64,000 nt of DNA from Macrotrachela quadricornifera. Its lineage: Eukaryota > Rotifera > Eurotatoria > Philodinida > Philodinidae. Position numbers and translations under genes: made by a program. Location: positions 2,019 to 66,018 of the forward strand of contig JAJEKB010019926.1 of assembly GCA_022393335.1 (NCBI GenBank), given 5' to 3'. Numbering within the stretch: position 1 is the first letter of the stretch; each line of letters begins with the position of its first letter. Positions 21,796 through 34,641 of the stretch are shown here, piece by piece. Below the pieces are notes generated by a model, which saw nothing but the letters and a program-made list of their open reading frames with translations, did not search any database and was not told the origin of the DNA.

Positions 21796-24116
21796 TATGA
21801 GAAAAACTTTTCGCTAAAAAATTTTTTTGTGAGAAAATATTCAATAAATTGCCTATAGAATCCTGCATTTCGAAGTATGTGATCCAAAGGTGGATGAATG
21901 ACATGGGGATATGAATACATTGTACTTGTCTGTCAGAAAAAAGGAAATAAATGTTCGAATAATATATTTAGGGCTCTTAAAAACAATTAATGGTGATTTC
22001 TTTTGATAATGTGCCAGAAATGTAGAAAGTCTCCTCAACTTTTAGCAAGGTACAAAAAAAATGTGACACGTCATCAGAAAATAGATTTTCTTCAATCATA
22101 CATGGTTAAATACAGCTTTTTATGTTAATTTCAAATGTTATCTTTTTATATTTAAATTGAACAGAGTTTTGTAGCAGAAATCCTCCAAACATCGGGTAAT
22201 TTCCCAGAAGGAAGATAATGACACTCGAGATTTGATCTACTTACATATACACTAACTTTTTCCAGCAAACATATTTGAATTCAGCATCGAAAAATGAGTA
22301 TACATATTTAGGTCCGAGCATACTCTATATAATTTTAAAAAAGATGAATGTGAGAGAGTGCTAAAGTATAGAGTAAGAAAAGTTAACATATATTCCCCTC
22401 GATATGCCCTATAAATCATGGCAGACATTTCGACAAGCTATTCTACCCAACTAAATTGTTGATCAACAAAATTTACCAAGATATTTGTTTAATAGAAGAG
22501 TCATTCAAATCTATTCTCATTCAGCAATATAACTTTGATATGTTGCTGAGTAGGAATTTGATCCTAATAGGGCAGCATAAGATGTTTCATTTGATATATA
22601 ATGGATGGATACTATTAGATGATAGATAGTATAGTTTATATGAATGCTTACCAAATAAACTGGTATAAAGTTGACTATTTTAGTCTTCAACGTATAGATC
22701 GAGAAAATTGACCATCAAACTAATAATAGATCTTAATTTAATACTCAATCGTTAAATCAAATTCATTTCTTTTAATACATATTGTCTAGACTCAATAACA
22801 AAGAATGAGGTATCATCGAAGTGTTGTAGATAGAATTTATCAATGTTGTGCATCTATCTAACTATGTTTCTTTAATAAAAGAACATGTAACAATTAATAA
22901 TAGTTAATGTACGAGGCATACCTATTGTTTCACTTCTTGTCTTATAATAATATTGATAAATGTATGAAACATAATTATTTTACATAATAAATCGAGCAAA
23001 TCGAATAATAGTTTGAATTTACTATAGTTTTAAATGATCGAGCATTTGATGTCGTTTGTAAATAATAAAGTTTCTGAACTTAATCTTATTGATGACTATT
23101 GATCACGTTAATTGTCAATTGAAGCATCAATGATGATTCTATTGAACAATAATTAATCGTACTGAAGTACTTGATTTGTATGTTTCGGACAAATAATATA
23201 AATGAGCTAAGTCTGCTTCAGTAGGCTTAACTGTTCATTTTTCATATTGTTTTTAAGTGTTCCATTTAATAATCGATCGATCAAATAGATATTTGTTCAT
23301 TCAAATAATTAGCCTTGAGAATGAATCATTTGTACTAATAGATATAAACTTATTTGTTTTGTTCATATTTTTATTGAATTTCAATCGATAATCATTGAGT
23401 CTTCTAAAATCGAAAATAAATGGAAAGCTTAAAGTATCAAATTCTGGATTAATATGAGAGTTAAAAAAGAAGCAACAACCAATTATTGATCGTTTTTGTC
23501 CAATTGTTATTTTTAAAGAAAAATGAACGACTCTTTCAATTTTAAATTCAAATCGTATATTTAGTAGTCAATATTATTCGGCGAATACTGCTAAATCAAC
23601 ATCAGTACTAAGATCATTTGATGATTAAATGATTCATGGTCTCATAAAACTGCTTTAAAAATCTTCTCTTATACTTTTACGCCTATTATCGTAGAATGTT
23701 TCTCTTTTTTAACTATCTGGCTTCGTAGTCATCCTATATTCCTATATTCCTATATTTTTTGAAAAAACAGAGGTTTCGCTTAGAAAAGATGTTCTTAGAG
23801 TATACCAAAGTGGTGGCAATGATATTTTAAGTCCTTCCATATAAAACTTAAAGAAACTTCTTTACTATATAGTCCGATAAAGAAAAGGATTCTAGCATTT
23901 TTATGCTGTTTCATCACATTTCAATTCATTTAATAATAATAAATTATCGAAAAACTCTGTCTCATTATAGTATACGCTAAAGCAATCGAGCCTTCTATTA
24001 TATCTCTAAAAAAAATCAACGTTTTTTGTTGATCTCAACGAAAAATTCTAATTTTAATCTGTTTTTATGCAATATATCGTTAGTAAACATTCAAATTTAT
24101 TGCCGAGTAAAGATAC

Positions 24117-24165
24117 GACATAAGAGTTTTATTTCTATATTACATTGAAATAAAACTCTTATGTC
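24117..24165. repeat. Perfect 19-bp hairpin
   Basis: 'gacataagagttttatttc' at 24117-24135 is followed after an 11-base loop by its exact complement at 24147-24165. There is no adjacent gene on either side to which it could belong. Confidence 0.85.
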
Positions 24166-24798
24166 TTATTTTTATTTTATTATAAATTTGATGAAAAATA
24201 TGATAGTATAGAAACAAAGATGGAGAAATATTTGTATCCGAGAGTATAAATCATTTAAAGTAGGTAAGAAAATTAAATTTTTTTTAATCCATTTTAGAAA
24301 AAACCTTTTCATGTGTAACAGTTTTGAATGCGTATTACGTGAACTAGATCCTGTGATTGTGGTAACGAATATTTTGAGGGAAAAACTTTAACAGGTTTTC
24401 GTCACACCATGCTTTGTACTACAGAAAACATTTTTATTTATTAACTGTTCTTTATACCTTGTCCAATTCAAGGTCGACGTATTGCTAAGACGATGGAAGC
24501 AAAATTCAGAGAAGTCTTTTAAACTGTCATTAGTTTTGTTTGCCTAAGAGAGTCTTTAATGTGTCGAGAGCTTTGATTGTATTAATACTGCTTTAATTTT
24601 CACTATTCAAAAGAGATGAAGACGTATTGAAACGTAAATTACTTTGTCTCTTGTAAGATTTGCAATCCATTTAATTTGTTGCTTCTAACGAATTCTCAAT
24701 TGTCAAGTCAAATTTCAGATCATTAACTACCCATATAAAAATTTCTATAAATTTAGCAATTTAATAAAAATTAACGTTACCTTTTCGTTTAGAAAAAC

Positions 24799-24905
24799 GC
24801 GTTGAAAATATGCTTTTTAATAAAGTCTCACGCATTGTCTCATGGTAATCTCATTTTAATGGGAAAACGCACATGAGACTATTAAAAAGCAGATTTTAAA
24901 CACAT
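24799..24905. repeat. Imperfect inverted repeat, ~38-bp arms
   Basis: 24799-24836 ('gcgttgaaaatatgcttttt' then 'aataaagtctca') pairs with 24862-24905 ('gcacatgagactattaaaaa' then 'gcagattttaaacac'). Confidence 0.6.
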
Positions 24906-25162
24906 TTTCGCTCAGTCATAAACTTTATAGAAATTTTGTACATGAGTATCGGTATAATTAGTCTAAAATGCTGAGATCAATAATATATTTCCTTGTGATA
25001 TCTATGAAAACAAAAAAATTTTTTTCATAAAAATCTATCTCTACAACTGTTCCAAAATTTAATAAAAAAAAGTCTTAAGAAATTATCTTATAAAAATCTA
25101 TAATGCATCTCTCGATACCACATCATATGTTCTTTCCGTCAGTGAAAAATTCAAGTCCTTAT

Positions 25163-26496
25163 CAGTGCTGCCACCTTTTGAACTTCCAAAAGCAGAAAAT
25201 CATTGTTAAAAAGCAGAAATTGACAGAATTTTTATCATTAAAAAGCAGAAAAAAAGCAGAAAGTATAAAGGGTGAGTAGAAAGTGTCGACCCCTCTCTGT
25301 AAATTGACGTTATTCATATAAAATATATACGTAAACAGTTGATCAAAGTGTACAGTTTTGTAGAGAATGACGAGGGCTATCATCTGAAAAAAAAATTCAA
25401 GCGCCATCGAGTCTATGAAAAATTATGGTTGTTTTATTAATCGTGACCAAGCATTTTCTACGTTACATTTTTTGCGATATCAAAAATATTCCTGTAATAT
25501 TCGAAGTGCAATATTGTTTCTAGATATTTTTATATGGTTTGTTAGAATATGAGAAGCTCTACCAGAATATGAAGATTCAAAAGAACTGCAATCTTACTTC
25601 TGTTAAAAAATTTGAAAGAAATCAGAAAAACCAATAAAAATCCCACATATCCTGCACTGAAAAAAGTATGCTTAATTTTCAATAATTTTACTTGATTGCC
25701 TGTTCTTTTCGTTCTCGAAGCTCGGAAAAGTTATTTTTACCTTCAATATCCGGCAATGCATCTTGAAACATAAACTAACAGATCGAAAAGCTTGCTTACT
25801 AAAGTCATAGATATTTAAGGATACTGTTATCTGCCCATGATACACAAACTTTTTATTGTTCTTTCTAATTTCCCTTAAGTTTTGTATTGGAAAGATGGTC
25901 AGAATTCTTTTGGATATTGATATTCTTGTAGCGCTTCTCATATTCTATCGAACCATATAAAAATAACTTATCAAAATAAATAGAAAACAATATTTCGATT
26001 ACCCTTAATAGCTGAAACATTAGAAGAATATTTTTGATTTCGCAAAAAATGTAACGTAGAAAATGCTTAGTCACAACTAATAAAACAACTATAACTTTTC
26101 ATAAACTCGATGGCGCTTGAATTATTTTTTTTCAGATGATAGCTCTTGTCATTCTCTACAAAACTGTACATTTTGATCAACTGTTTATGTATGTATTTTA
26201 TATGAATAACGTCAATTTACAGAGAGAGGTTAAAACTTTCTACTCACCCTTTAGTTAAAAAATGGAATAAAAATAAAAAATATACATTAGTAGTTTTTTG
26301 CGCCAGTAGAAAATATGGATTTTATTTTATAAAAGAATTAGAGCAGCACAAAGATACTAGTAAGTATTTATAAGAATTTATCTTGATACTTTTCAAAATG
26401 ATTTTTCAAATAGCAGAACATTAATTGGAAATATGAAAAGTATAATATTAAAAAAGCAGAAAGGACAGAAAAAAAGCAGAAGAGGTGGCAGGCCTG
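25163..26496. mobile_element. hAT-like non-autonomous element with 8-bp target duplication
   Basis: The left end 'cagtgctgccacctttt' is mirrored by 'agaggtggcaggcctg' at the right end, i.e. a CAG-starting terminal inverted repeat typical of hAT elements. The 8 bases before it (25155-25162, gtccttat) match the 8 after it (26497-26504, ctccttat) at seven of eight positions. Inside, next to both ends, 'aaaaagcagaaa' is repeated several times, a possible subterminal transposase-binding repeat. No transposase. A 984-bp foldback element is nested within it. Confidence 0.8.
25268..26251. mobile_element. 984-bp foldback element, nested in the hAT element (copy 2)
   Basis: The ends read 'aagggtgagtagaaag' and its complement, flanked by TA at 25266-25267 and 26252-26253. 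The arms match for over 230 bp from the ends, and further in 25525-25600 pairs with 25895-25965 (both carry 'gaatatgagaagc' and 'ttatatggtt'), so the whole element folds back on itself. Length is identical to the element at 9057-10040. Both also share an internal 'attctctacaaaact' motif, in opposite orientation relative to the ends. Open frames at 25162-25407, 25672-25941 and 25865-26074 (minus) have no coding character. Confidence 0.8.
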
Positions 26497-26504
26497 CTCC
26501 TTAT

Positions 26505-27389
26505 TGTCTTGCTATCAAAACTTGCTCAAAAATCCTCATCATTATTCAGACAATCAACACATATTATAATGAGACAGATTTTGTCGATAAATAAATATAT
26601 GATACTTGGAAATAAATTAAACACAATAACGTTTATTTTTTTAGAAAAAACATATTGTGGAGTATTTTTACTATATTTCTACCTAAATTATAAGAAGAGA
26701 TCTTGGATAAAGACTGTACTTTCTTTCATGAAGAAGACTTGAATCTTATTGAGAATCGGTGTTCTACATAGAGAGAAGTGATCCTATATAAATGGAGCTT
26801 TAAAATCCTATGTTTTTACAAAGTGTCGCTACGAAACCAGTTGATAATAACTCAATATTTTGGAAAAGAATCTATTTATGTGTATCTGTTAGATTAACAA
26901 AGAGTTCCTACCAGAGCATTGCTGAATTGTCTCACACTTTTTCCTGTCTTAGATTATGCAAATGTTTCTCGAGCACCAATTACTGCTTTCAGTACTCTTC
27001 TAGAACTTGTCATCCGAATAATACCATTTAATTAAAAAGTGACAAATTTTTATATGAATTTTTAAAAAATCGCAATCATTTTTCTGATTCTGTTTTATAT
27101 AGAATAATTCGATAATATAGATTATAATAGTAATTGAAGTTTAATTGATAATATATCTTGTTTAGTTCTATTAATGTAAATTCTTCTTGTTATAGTTTAT
27201 GATATTAGTTCAAATTGAATTAATTATTATAAAAAATTTAAAATTTAATAGAACAAAATTTTCTTTATATGTTTCCTTTCTCTATTATATAGGTTAATAA
27301 AAAAAAAATTTTATTTAGTCTGTTCATTATATTGAAGTTGAGTAGCCTATACTTTCAAACAAAAATTCCATTTTTATTATCATCTTGAA
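26505..27389. other. AT-rich intergenic sequence
   Basis: Two short plus-strand frames (26485-26742 and 26810-27031) have no splice support or recognisable motif and were not accepted. It ends at the 3' end of the NHL-repeat gene. Confidence 0.5.
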
Positions 27390-28869
27390 TTATGTAATTG
27401 TTACTAGAAAAAAAAATATATATGAATTTAAAAGAAGAAGAAAAAAACGTTTTCTTACCACAATTTCCCATCCCATCAATATAAAATCTAAAAAGACGAG
27501 AATTAACCCAATCAGTAACATATAAATTATGATAATTTTGATCAAATGTTAAACCAAATGGTTGTGGTGATTGATCTTGTTGTCTTAATTGATTAGAATC
27601 TCCTTGAATAACAATTGTACCTGATTTAGCTTGTGGTGTCCATCGAATAACTCGAAAATTATTTGTATCAGCTATAAAAATATCTCCATTTGGATGAAGT
27701 GCAATACCTCTTGGATAAGCTAATTGATGAGTACCATTTCCTCTTCCATTACCTCCTGCAACAATAATACCTTGTTTAGCATTTTTAATCCATTTAACAA
27801 TTCTATGATTATCACTATCAGATATATAAATCGATTGATCTCGATTATCAATAAGAATATCTCGAGGTTGATTAAGTTGATTAAGATTTGATCCTTTACC
27901 ATACGTACCAGCAAGTGCTTCTTCACTACTATATATTTCATTAATTCCTGTCCATTTAGTTACACGATCTTTATTTAATTCCGATGCAATTAATGAACCT
28001 TCATTATCCATTATTAATGATTCACATTCAACATGTGTTAATAATGTTTGACCATATGTAGAATTTTTAGTCCATTGAACAATTCTTTGATTACCTTTAT
28101 CACAAATAAACATTGTTTTATCTTTTTTATTAATAACAATATCTCTTGGATATGATAATTGATCAGTTCCATTTATAAAAACTGTAACAGGACTATTTAT
28201 TGATTGTTCTGGTGTCCATTTAATAATACGATGATTTCCTGTATCTGCTACATATATTGAAATTCCATCATTATCATCATTATTATTATCAAAAAATAAG
28301 CCAGTTGGATTTTTAAGTTGATTTAAAACTATAACACCATCTCGTGTCCAATCACATGATGGATGATATGGTTTAATACTTGTTGTATGAATTGGTCGTG
28401 AAGCTAAAGAAAAACAAAATCTAATTGAAAATATTTCTATATAAAAAAAAAGAAGAGAAAACAAACTTGTTGTTAATGTTTTATTAAATGGTGGACATAT
28501 TTCATGTGTTGCTTTATTTAATGGATAACATAATGGTTGATAATCGCATATAGGATGTCGAATACAAATATGATTATGATCATGACATGATTTACCATGT
28601 GAAGAACAACGACTCATTGCAGGACAATCTAATGTTATTAAACCACAAATACCAGAATCATCTATTGATTCTACAAGTTGAAGACATCCACATTCTTTAT
28701 TTAAAGAACAACTACCATATTCAGGTAGACCATCACAACTTGTTAATGTTTTAGCTAAATCTGTATATATATAAATCTTAACAATTTATTTTCAATTAAA
28801 TATTAAATGAACAAACTTACAGCTAGTAAAAATAGATAGAAGAAATAAACTTGTTACTAATACTTTCAT
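27390..28869 (-). CDS. Secreted NHL-repeat protein
   Basis: Four exons: 28869-28821, 28760-28467, 28403-27459 and 27403-27390, giving 433 residues. A signal peptide ('MKVLVTSLFLLSIFTSC') is followed by a Cys-rich segment (about residues 17-110, with 'CDGLPEYGSCSLNKECGC' and 'CHDHNHICIRHPICDYQPLC'). Then come about six NHL-type beta-propeller blades from about residue 135 to the end, each with a core like 'IYVADTGNHRIIKWTP', 'MFICDKGNQRIVQWT', 'IYISDSDNHRIVKW' and 'IFIADTNNFRVIRWTP'. Such modules bind proteins or ligands; here they should be extracellular. The 63-nt third-exon-proximal intron (28404-28466) has no stop and is in frame, so a naive translation includes it. The last intron choice decides between a short '...CVTIT' end and a read-through tail; I prefer the spliced form. 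Large families of similar proteins are known from bdelloids. Confidence 0.85.
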
Positions 28870-29288
28870 TTTTAAAAAGAAATAAGAAAATATTGAAAAA
28901 TGATATATTATCTTGTATTTATTTATCTATCAATCTCTCTTTTTTACTCTATAACATATCTTGAGAATCAATATCATCTGTTAAAAATAAAAAAATAAAA
29001 TATTAAATGGACCTTGAAACCTTTAAATTTGCTTCAATTATCTATTTTTTTTTTATTGATTCTCGTGATCAAAGTTCGAACAACGTAATTGATTACATAT
29101 CATTTTAACCAAATAAATATTTAAATAATAACGAACAGTGAATTTGTCTTTAGAATGCATGAAATTTATTGTCTATGATTATATCATGAATAAATAAATA
29201 ATAAATGTTAGTTGAAAGTTTGTTATTTTTTTCTAAATGATCTACTTAGTAAGACTAAAATAAATAATGTTTGAAAGTCTTTAAAAAT

Positions 29289-30147
29289 TTATTTTTTATT
29301 GAGAGCATTAAGTATTGCTTGACCAAAATCATGAGCCGATGCTGGGTTTTCTCCAAGAATAACTAAAATTAAATAATAATAATAAATAAAAAGTAAACAA
29401 AAAAAAAACTACACACGTTGTCCATCAACAGTAACATGTGATCCCCATATTTTATCATTTTTTTCATATGTAGCTCCAAGTTCTTTTAAACGTGTTTCAA
29501 CAAGAAATGGAACAGCATCAGTTAATTTCATTTCTTCTTCTTCTGCATTACTAAATGCTGTTGCTTTTCGTCCTGAAAATATTGATTTTCCATTTTCATC
29601 TTTAACATTAACTAAAAAAACGAAAAATTATAAAATATTTATTTTAAAATAATAATCTATTAAAACCTATAGCAGCAGGACCATGACAAACAGCAGAAAC
29701 AATTTTTCCTTGTTTCCAAAAATCTTCTGCTAATTTAATATTTGTTTTATCTTCGGGTAAATCAAAGCAAGGTCCATGACCACCAACATAAACTAAAGCA
29801 ACATAATCATTTGCATTAATATCACTTAATTTTTTTGTATTTTCATAACCTTGTTTAGCTTTTTCATCAGATAAAAATTGTTTACATTCATTATCATCTT
29901 TAAAATTTTCTACAGATGATGGATCTAATGGTGCTTTTCCACCTTTAGGACTTGCCCATTCAATTTTAAAATGTGATTCTAATACATAATATGGATGAGC
30001 TGCCTAAAAACAAATTTTTATATTAATTAAGAAAAGTTTCTTTTTTTTCAAAAAAAAACATACTTCTGGTAAATACCATCCAGTTGGATGTCCATCTGGA
30101 AATTTATCATGAGAAGATAATACAAATAATATTTTTTTTGTTGACAT
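29289..30147 (-). CDS. DJ-1/PfpI superfamily protein, Hsp31/glyoxalase III-like
   Basis: Four exons: 30147-30064, 30003-29667, 29611-29417 and 29362-29289, giving 229 residues, the usual size for Hsp31-like proteins. Each intron is 53-60 nt. Landmarks: N-terminal 'KKILFVLSSHDKFPDGHPTG' with 'WYLPEAAHPYYVL' (Glu28 in the position of the catalytic Glu), 'YVALVYVGGHGPCFDLPED' near residue 95, and the nucleophile elbow 'AVCHGPAA' near residue 135, with the Cys-His pair intact. The C-terminus is 'LILGENPASAHDFGQAILNAL'. The family includes glutathione-independent glyoxalases (methylglyoxal to D-lactate) and holding chaperones; both activities fit the conserved triad. Cytosolic, as no signal or membrane segment is present. 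The final donor is chosen so that 'DGQ-LILGENP' is continuous as in relatives; it is less certain than the others. Confidence 0.88.
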
Positions 30148-31415
30148 TTATTATTATCACAAATAAATTTACTTTTACTTGTTATCTAAAAAAAAACAAT
30201 CCTTTTTTTTCTACCGAATTATAGTATTTATTATTAGATAAGAAATGAAAAACAAACATTTGTTTTTCTTTATTACGAAGTAATATATATCGATAACGTA
30301 TACAGTCGACTGATTATTATGGACAGAAACAATGAAATTGTTTATTTATTTTAACGATAATTATAATTTCGTCTGATGATTAAGATAATTTTATTTTAAA
30401 TTTAAAATTAAATTAAAATAAAATAAATACAAATATTTTTAACGACATAAATATCAAATAAAATATTAGTGACCTCCTAACCTGATAGTGACGAGTAATG
30501 CACATGATTGTATATCGCCATCTATAGGTTGGTTACGTTATTTTTAATAGTTTACTGTATGTAAGTAAAATATGAAGAATTTTTTATGTGATTACTATCG
30601 CATAAAGCCTTAATTTCTCTATTAAATTATACACGATTTCGATTTTATTTTCTTTGGTTAAACTATTAAAGATAACATAATCAATTTGTACTATGTTTGC
30701 CTCTATAAAATTCACTAAACAATGATTTTCAAAAAAAAGTATTGTATTCAATTAGGACTATCAAAAGTACTAACAGAGGTTTTTTTCTTATAGAAAGCGT
30801 TACAAAATTTGTCATTTTTATGAATTAACGAAGAAAGTAATATTTTTATTTTTTCTATGCTATTTGATCACTATTCAACTAATTAAATTTTGATAAGAAT
30901 TTGTTTTTTATAAAACTATAGCTGGTATTATGAGTTCGTATTATTTATTTGAATATATTCAACAAAGTTAATTTAAACTTTAACATGATTTCTCTGTTCC
31001 GGATGAATACAGTTGCCAAGCAAAATTTATTCATAATGAATTGTATTCTGTTGATTAAGATCGTTCTCTCAAACTCAAGTCAGTATGACATTTTATTGAT
31101 AACACTTTTCGCAAAAACAGGTTCTGCCTTGTATGTTTGTTTAACATAATAAAGTACGTAAAATACATATTTGTATCTTTACATTTAATGCATGATGATT
31201 GGGAAGCAAGATGCAAAAAACAAGTCGTTCGATCATGTTTCGTTCTTTTCTCTTTTATTCATTCTACATATATTTAATTAACCAAAGAAAAATATTTTTT
31301 TTCTCTTCCTCTTATCTTTTGAAAGACAAGACGAGTCCTATATGAATATATTTTATAGAACGTAAAACACACATACTTAGTAGACATTTTGAAGTTATAT
31401 ATAGAATAAAATCTA
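30148..31415. other. Intergenic region between divergent genes
   Basis: It separates the minus-strand DJ-1-like gene from the plus-strand LRAT gene, so it must contain both promoters. I see no clear TATA pair or further gene; the open frame at 30949-31149 was not accepted. Confidence 0.45.
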
Positions 31416-32610
31416 ATGACAGATTATATTCCTCGTCGTGGTGATCATATATATGTTTGGCGTAAAGTTCGATTATATCAACATCATGGAATTGTTGTTT
31501 CAAAAGAAGATATTATAGAAAAATTATCATCAGAATTAATTCCAAATATTCTTGAATCATTTATGATAATTGAACAAAATATTCAAGGTTTAGGTATTGT
31601 TAGTTTAAAACAATTTCGAACTGAACATCCATTTAATTATGAACATGATATTGGTTGTGCTCGATATAAAATTGATCCAAAAGATTATTATTTAAATAGA
31701 AGTGGGACATGTTATTTAACTGATCGTTTATCTGATGAAATTGTTATTGATAATGCAATTAAAATTTATAATGATAAAAATCAAAGAGATATATGGAAAA
31801 CTTATAGTCTTGTTGTTCGAAATTGTGAACAATTTGCATTTATTTGTTGTACAAATATTGAATGTGTTTTAGGTGAACAAGTTCTTATGGGTTGTAATGT
31901 TGTTAAATGTATATTTATTAATGGAATGTTTAATTCAGTTAAATTAATGTTTCAATTTATGCGACGTATGATGAAAAGTTTTTTTATTAATACATATTCT
32001 TTTTCTTTTTTTTTAAGAATTAGCAGAACAATTTATTGCCGGAATACCTATTGAAACAATTCTTAAAGGTAAAATTGTTTCTTAAAGAGTAAATAGATAT
32101 GTTAAAAATTCTTTGCTTCTCTTTTCTTTTTTTTTATAGGAAATGGTTTAGCTGCTCTAACTGCTTTTACTTTAGAAGCATTAATATTATCTATTCGTTT
32201 ATTTATTTATTATTATTATGAAGAAGAACGTTCAAAGAATTTAGCACGAAGATATGCTATAACTCCTGAAAATTATCTTCAACAAATGATTCAAGCAGGT
32301 TTTGGAAGTTTAGCTGCATTTGGAATGTCAATTGCTGGTATTGCTATTGGTTCAACATTTTTTATTAGTTCAATGGCACCAATGGTATGTTCGATTTTTT
32401 TTGGTTTTATTGGATATATTGCAGCGAGATGGTTAACAGGTTTAATTGCAATTAGAATTAGAGAAAAATTATCTTCGTAAGAATTGTTTTTTTTTTTAAA
32501 TAAAATTTATTTAAGATTTTTTTTAAATTCTTTTTAGGGATGAGAAAGAAAAATGTATTGCATTTAAAAATCTTCCAGGTGATGATGATGATACTGCTGA
32601 AATTGTTTAA
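31416..32610 (+). CDS. LRAT-domain (H-rev107-like) protein with C-terminal membrane segments
   Basis: Four exons: 31416-31977, 32018-32068, 32140-32476 and 32538-32610, giving 340 residues. The N-terminal domain starts 'YIPRRGDHIYVWRKVRLYQH' and contains the catalytic His24 ('HHGIVV') and the nucleophile in 'VRNCEQFAFICC' (Asn136-Cys137). This is the NlpC/P60-type LRAT fold of phospholipid and retinol acyltransferases. After the domain come 'LAALTAFTLEALILSIRLFI' (about 211-230) and 'GSLAAFGMSIAGIAIGSTFF' plus 'VCSIFFGFIGYIAARWL' (about 260-308), i.e. two to three membrane segments, then a short acidic tail. Family members move acyl chains between phospholipids and other acceptors at membranes. 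The usual second His of the domain is not obvious. The 40-nt first intron is short even for this genome. Confidence 0.85.
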
Positions 32611-34640
32611 TGGTTTTATTAGGACACGAGTGTCTCTTATAAAAAAAAATAATAAATATTTGTTTAGTAATAATAGAATCAAAAGTATCAATATATGCAT
32701 CATTTGCTTGTTATTATTTATTTGAAATAAATATCATTCTTATAATACTACTCTTTCGAACAAAGGTAGTAACGAAAGTACATTTATAAACCAACTCAGT
32801 TTTTAATACTGATTCCGAATATGATATTAGTTTTGAATCAAATCGGAGGTTTTTAAGTGAAACTTGCTTAAACATATCTCGGATGACTAGCGGTTTTGGG
32901 GTGTTCTAGATGCATGGTTTTGTTGCTACTAAAAAGAGTTATCAAATGGAAAAAATTCGAACTCGATAGATATTTATATTGATGGATTATTATGAAAATA
33001 CTGATGCCTCTGTATATCATATATCTATTGTAGATTCATGAGGCTGCCTATGACGATTATCTCGCTAGATACAAGCCCAAATCCATTGTGAAATAACTCC
33101 TCCGACCCAGTTTTCTAAGCTGAGCACGAATCTGAACTAGTTTTCCGTGATTTCTAAAGATACAATACCATTCTGAGAATTGAGTGATTGATCACTAGAT
33201 AGGATCGCCTAGTATCGTCCATGCTAACTTGGCTCCTTAGGTGTTTTTATTCTAATAATTTAGTGAGAAAAATCCAAAATACCACCGTCCCGGAGTGTAA
33301 TATTTCTTCGGATTTGCTCAGTTTTTGACTTCTCGCACTTCTTTTATCTCATAACTTCCTCAGTTGAGTAGAGTGAATTTTTAGACTAAACTGTTTTCTG
33401 CCCAATTGAGATGTTCCAGAGCTCAAATAGCTAAACCGTTCACGAGATAAGGTCAAAATGCTGATCATCGACTCAAGATAGCTAGTTTTTAGATAGTTCG
33501 ATCAAAATCAATTTGTCGTCAAGTCTTCTTGCTTTTTGAAGTACACACAATATTCGGATTTAAATCCGAAGTTTTCACATTTATTATTTATGAAATTCGT
33601 GTTGTAGACAAAATCATCTCGATTGGTCAATTTTGGTACCCGTTCATCTGATTCATCGAAAGCCCGATATCAAAAACTCTTGATCGTTTGGAATTTTAGT
33701 GCGAAAACGTCTTCTTGGTCGAAAAATCGAGCTCCGAAATATTTGATTGGCTAGACTTTTAGGCTGAAAGAATCTAATTGGTAGAAAGGCCGATTTTGAA
33801 AATCCTGAATAGGTTGCCTATTCACATATGGACACAATCAAATTTTCTAATCTCGTGTTTTTTTGACTTTTAACCTTGCCAGCCACCCACAAATACACAC
33901 ACAAACTTTTTTTTTTCATATGATTCTCCCGACAGTCGAAGGAAATATACCAAAATACTTGCAAAATCGCTATATGCCAGACTTCTCAGTTATCAAGTAT
34001 TTTTATGTCTAACGCACCTGATGCGATTTCAAATGAGATTCAAAATATTCTTCAAGATTGTTTTCTGTCCTCGATCGAATGATATATGAACCAACATTAT
34101 CGGACTTATGATGAAAAAAAATCGACTAAAAAATGCATATTGATCCTTAGTGGTCAAAGTTATTGGGCCTGAATCTTGTGAAGGAAACACTTTCAAAATG
34201 AGATATTTTGGTTTTCTTAGTTACATAATATGCTCTATTGATTTAACATAGTGAGAGAAAAAAAATAAATCTTGACAGGTGCTGACGATGGTCGGCTTTT
34301 TCATTGAACCCTCTCTTAATTTGTCTGAATAAACCACCTTAAAATGAAAGAGAAAGAGAATAAGGGAGAAACTTATTATACGCCAGTAATATAAAAAACA
34401 ACTACGAAGAAATAATATCGACGAATGCAGAAGAGAAATATAATATTTTGCCAGAAAGAACAGAAAAGAATGGAGAACTTTATTTGGAACTGTCTGACAC
34501 TTTCTGTCGTATGCTTGGCAAAAAACAAACATATCCTACGATACAAAATAGCATTTCACGTACGAAAGAGAGACGTAACTGTGTAATTTCTCTATATCGA
34601 GCGTGTATTTAATAGTGGACAGATTTAATACAAAAGAAAC
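32611..34640. other. Intergenic, mostly decayed repeats
   Basis: From about 32800 to 33960 the sequence resembles the dispersed repeat at 17.7 kb in the reverse orientation; the clearest part is 33862-33955. No gene was identified. The minus-strand frame 34221-34532 is rejected. Confidence 0.45.
33862..33955 (-). repeat. Dispersed repeat, copy B (reverse orientation)
   Basis: On the reverse strand it reads 'ccttcgactgtcgggag', 'atcatatgaaaaaaaaaa', 'gtttgtgtgtgtatttg', matching the start of the repeat at 17705 in the same order and spacing. Confidence 0.55.
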
Positions 34641-34641
34641 A

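Larger units (their letters stand above)
21800..25154. other. Long AT-rich region with no supportable gene
   Basis: Apart from two hairpins (24117-24165 and 24799-24905) I see no gene, tRNA or named repeat. Some stretches (for example 23460-23640) look like heavily decayed coding sequence but give no recognisable motif. Confidence 0.5.

Noticed and set aside
34603..34641. Longer N-terminus of the ADP-ribosyltransferase-like protein
   Set aside because: It would start at GTG. The ATG at 34642 has a better context and no conserved residues lie before it.
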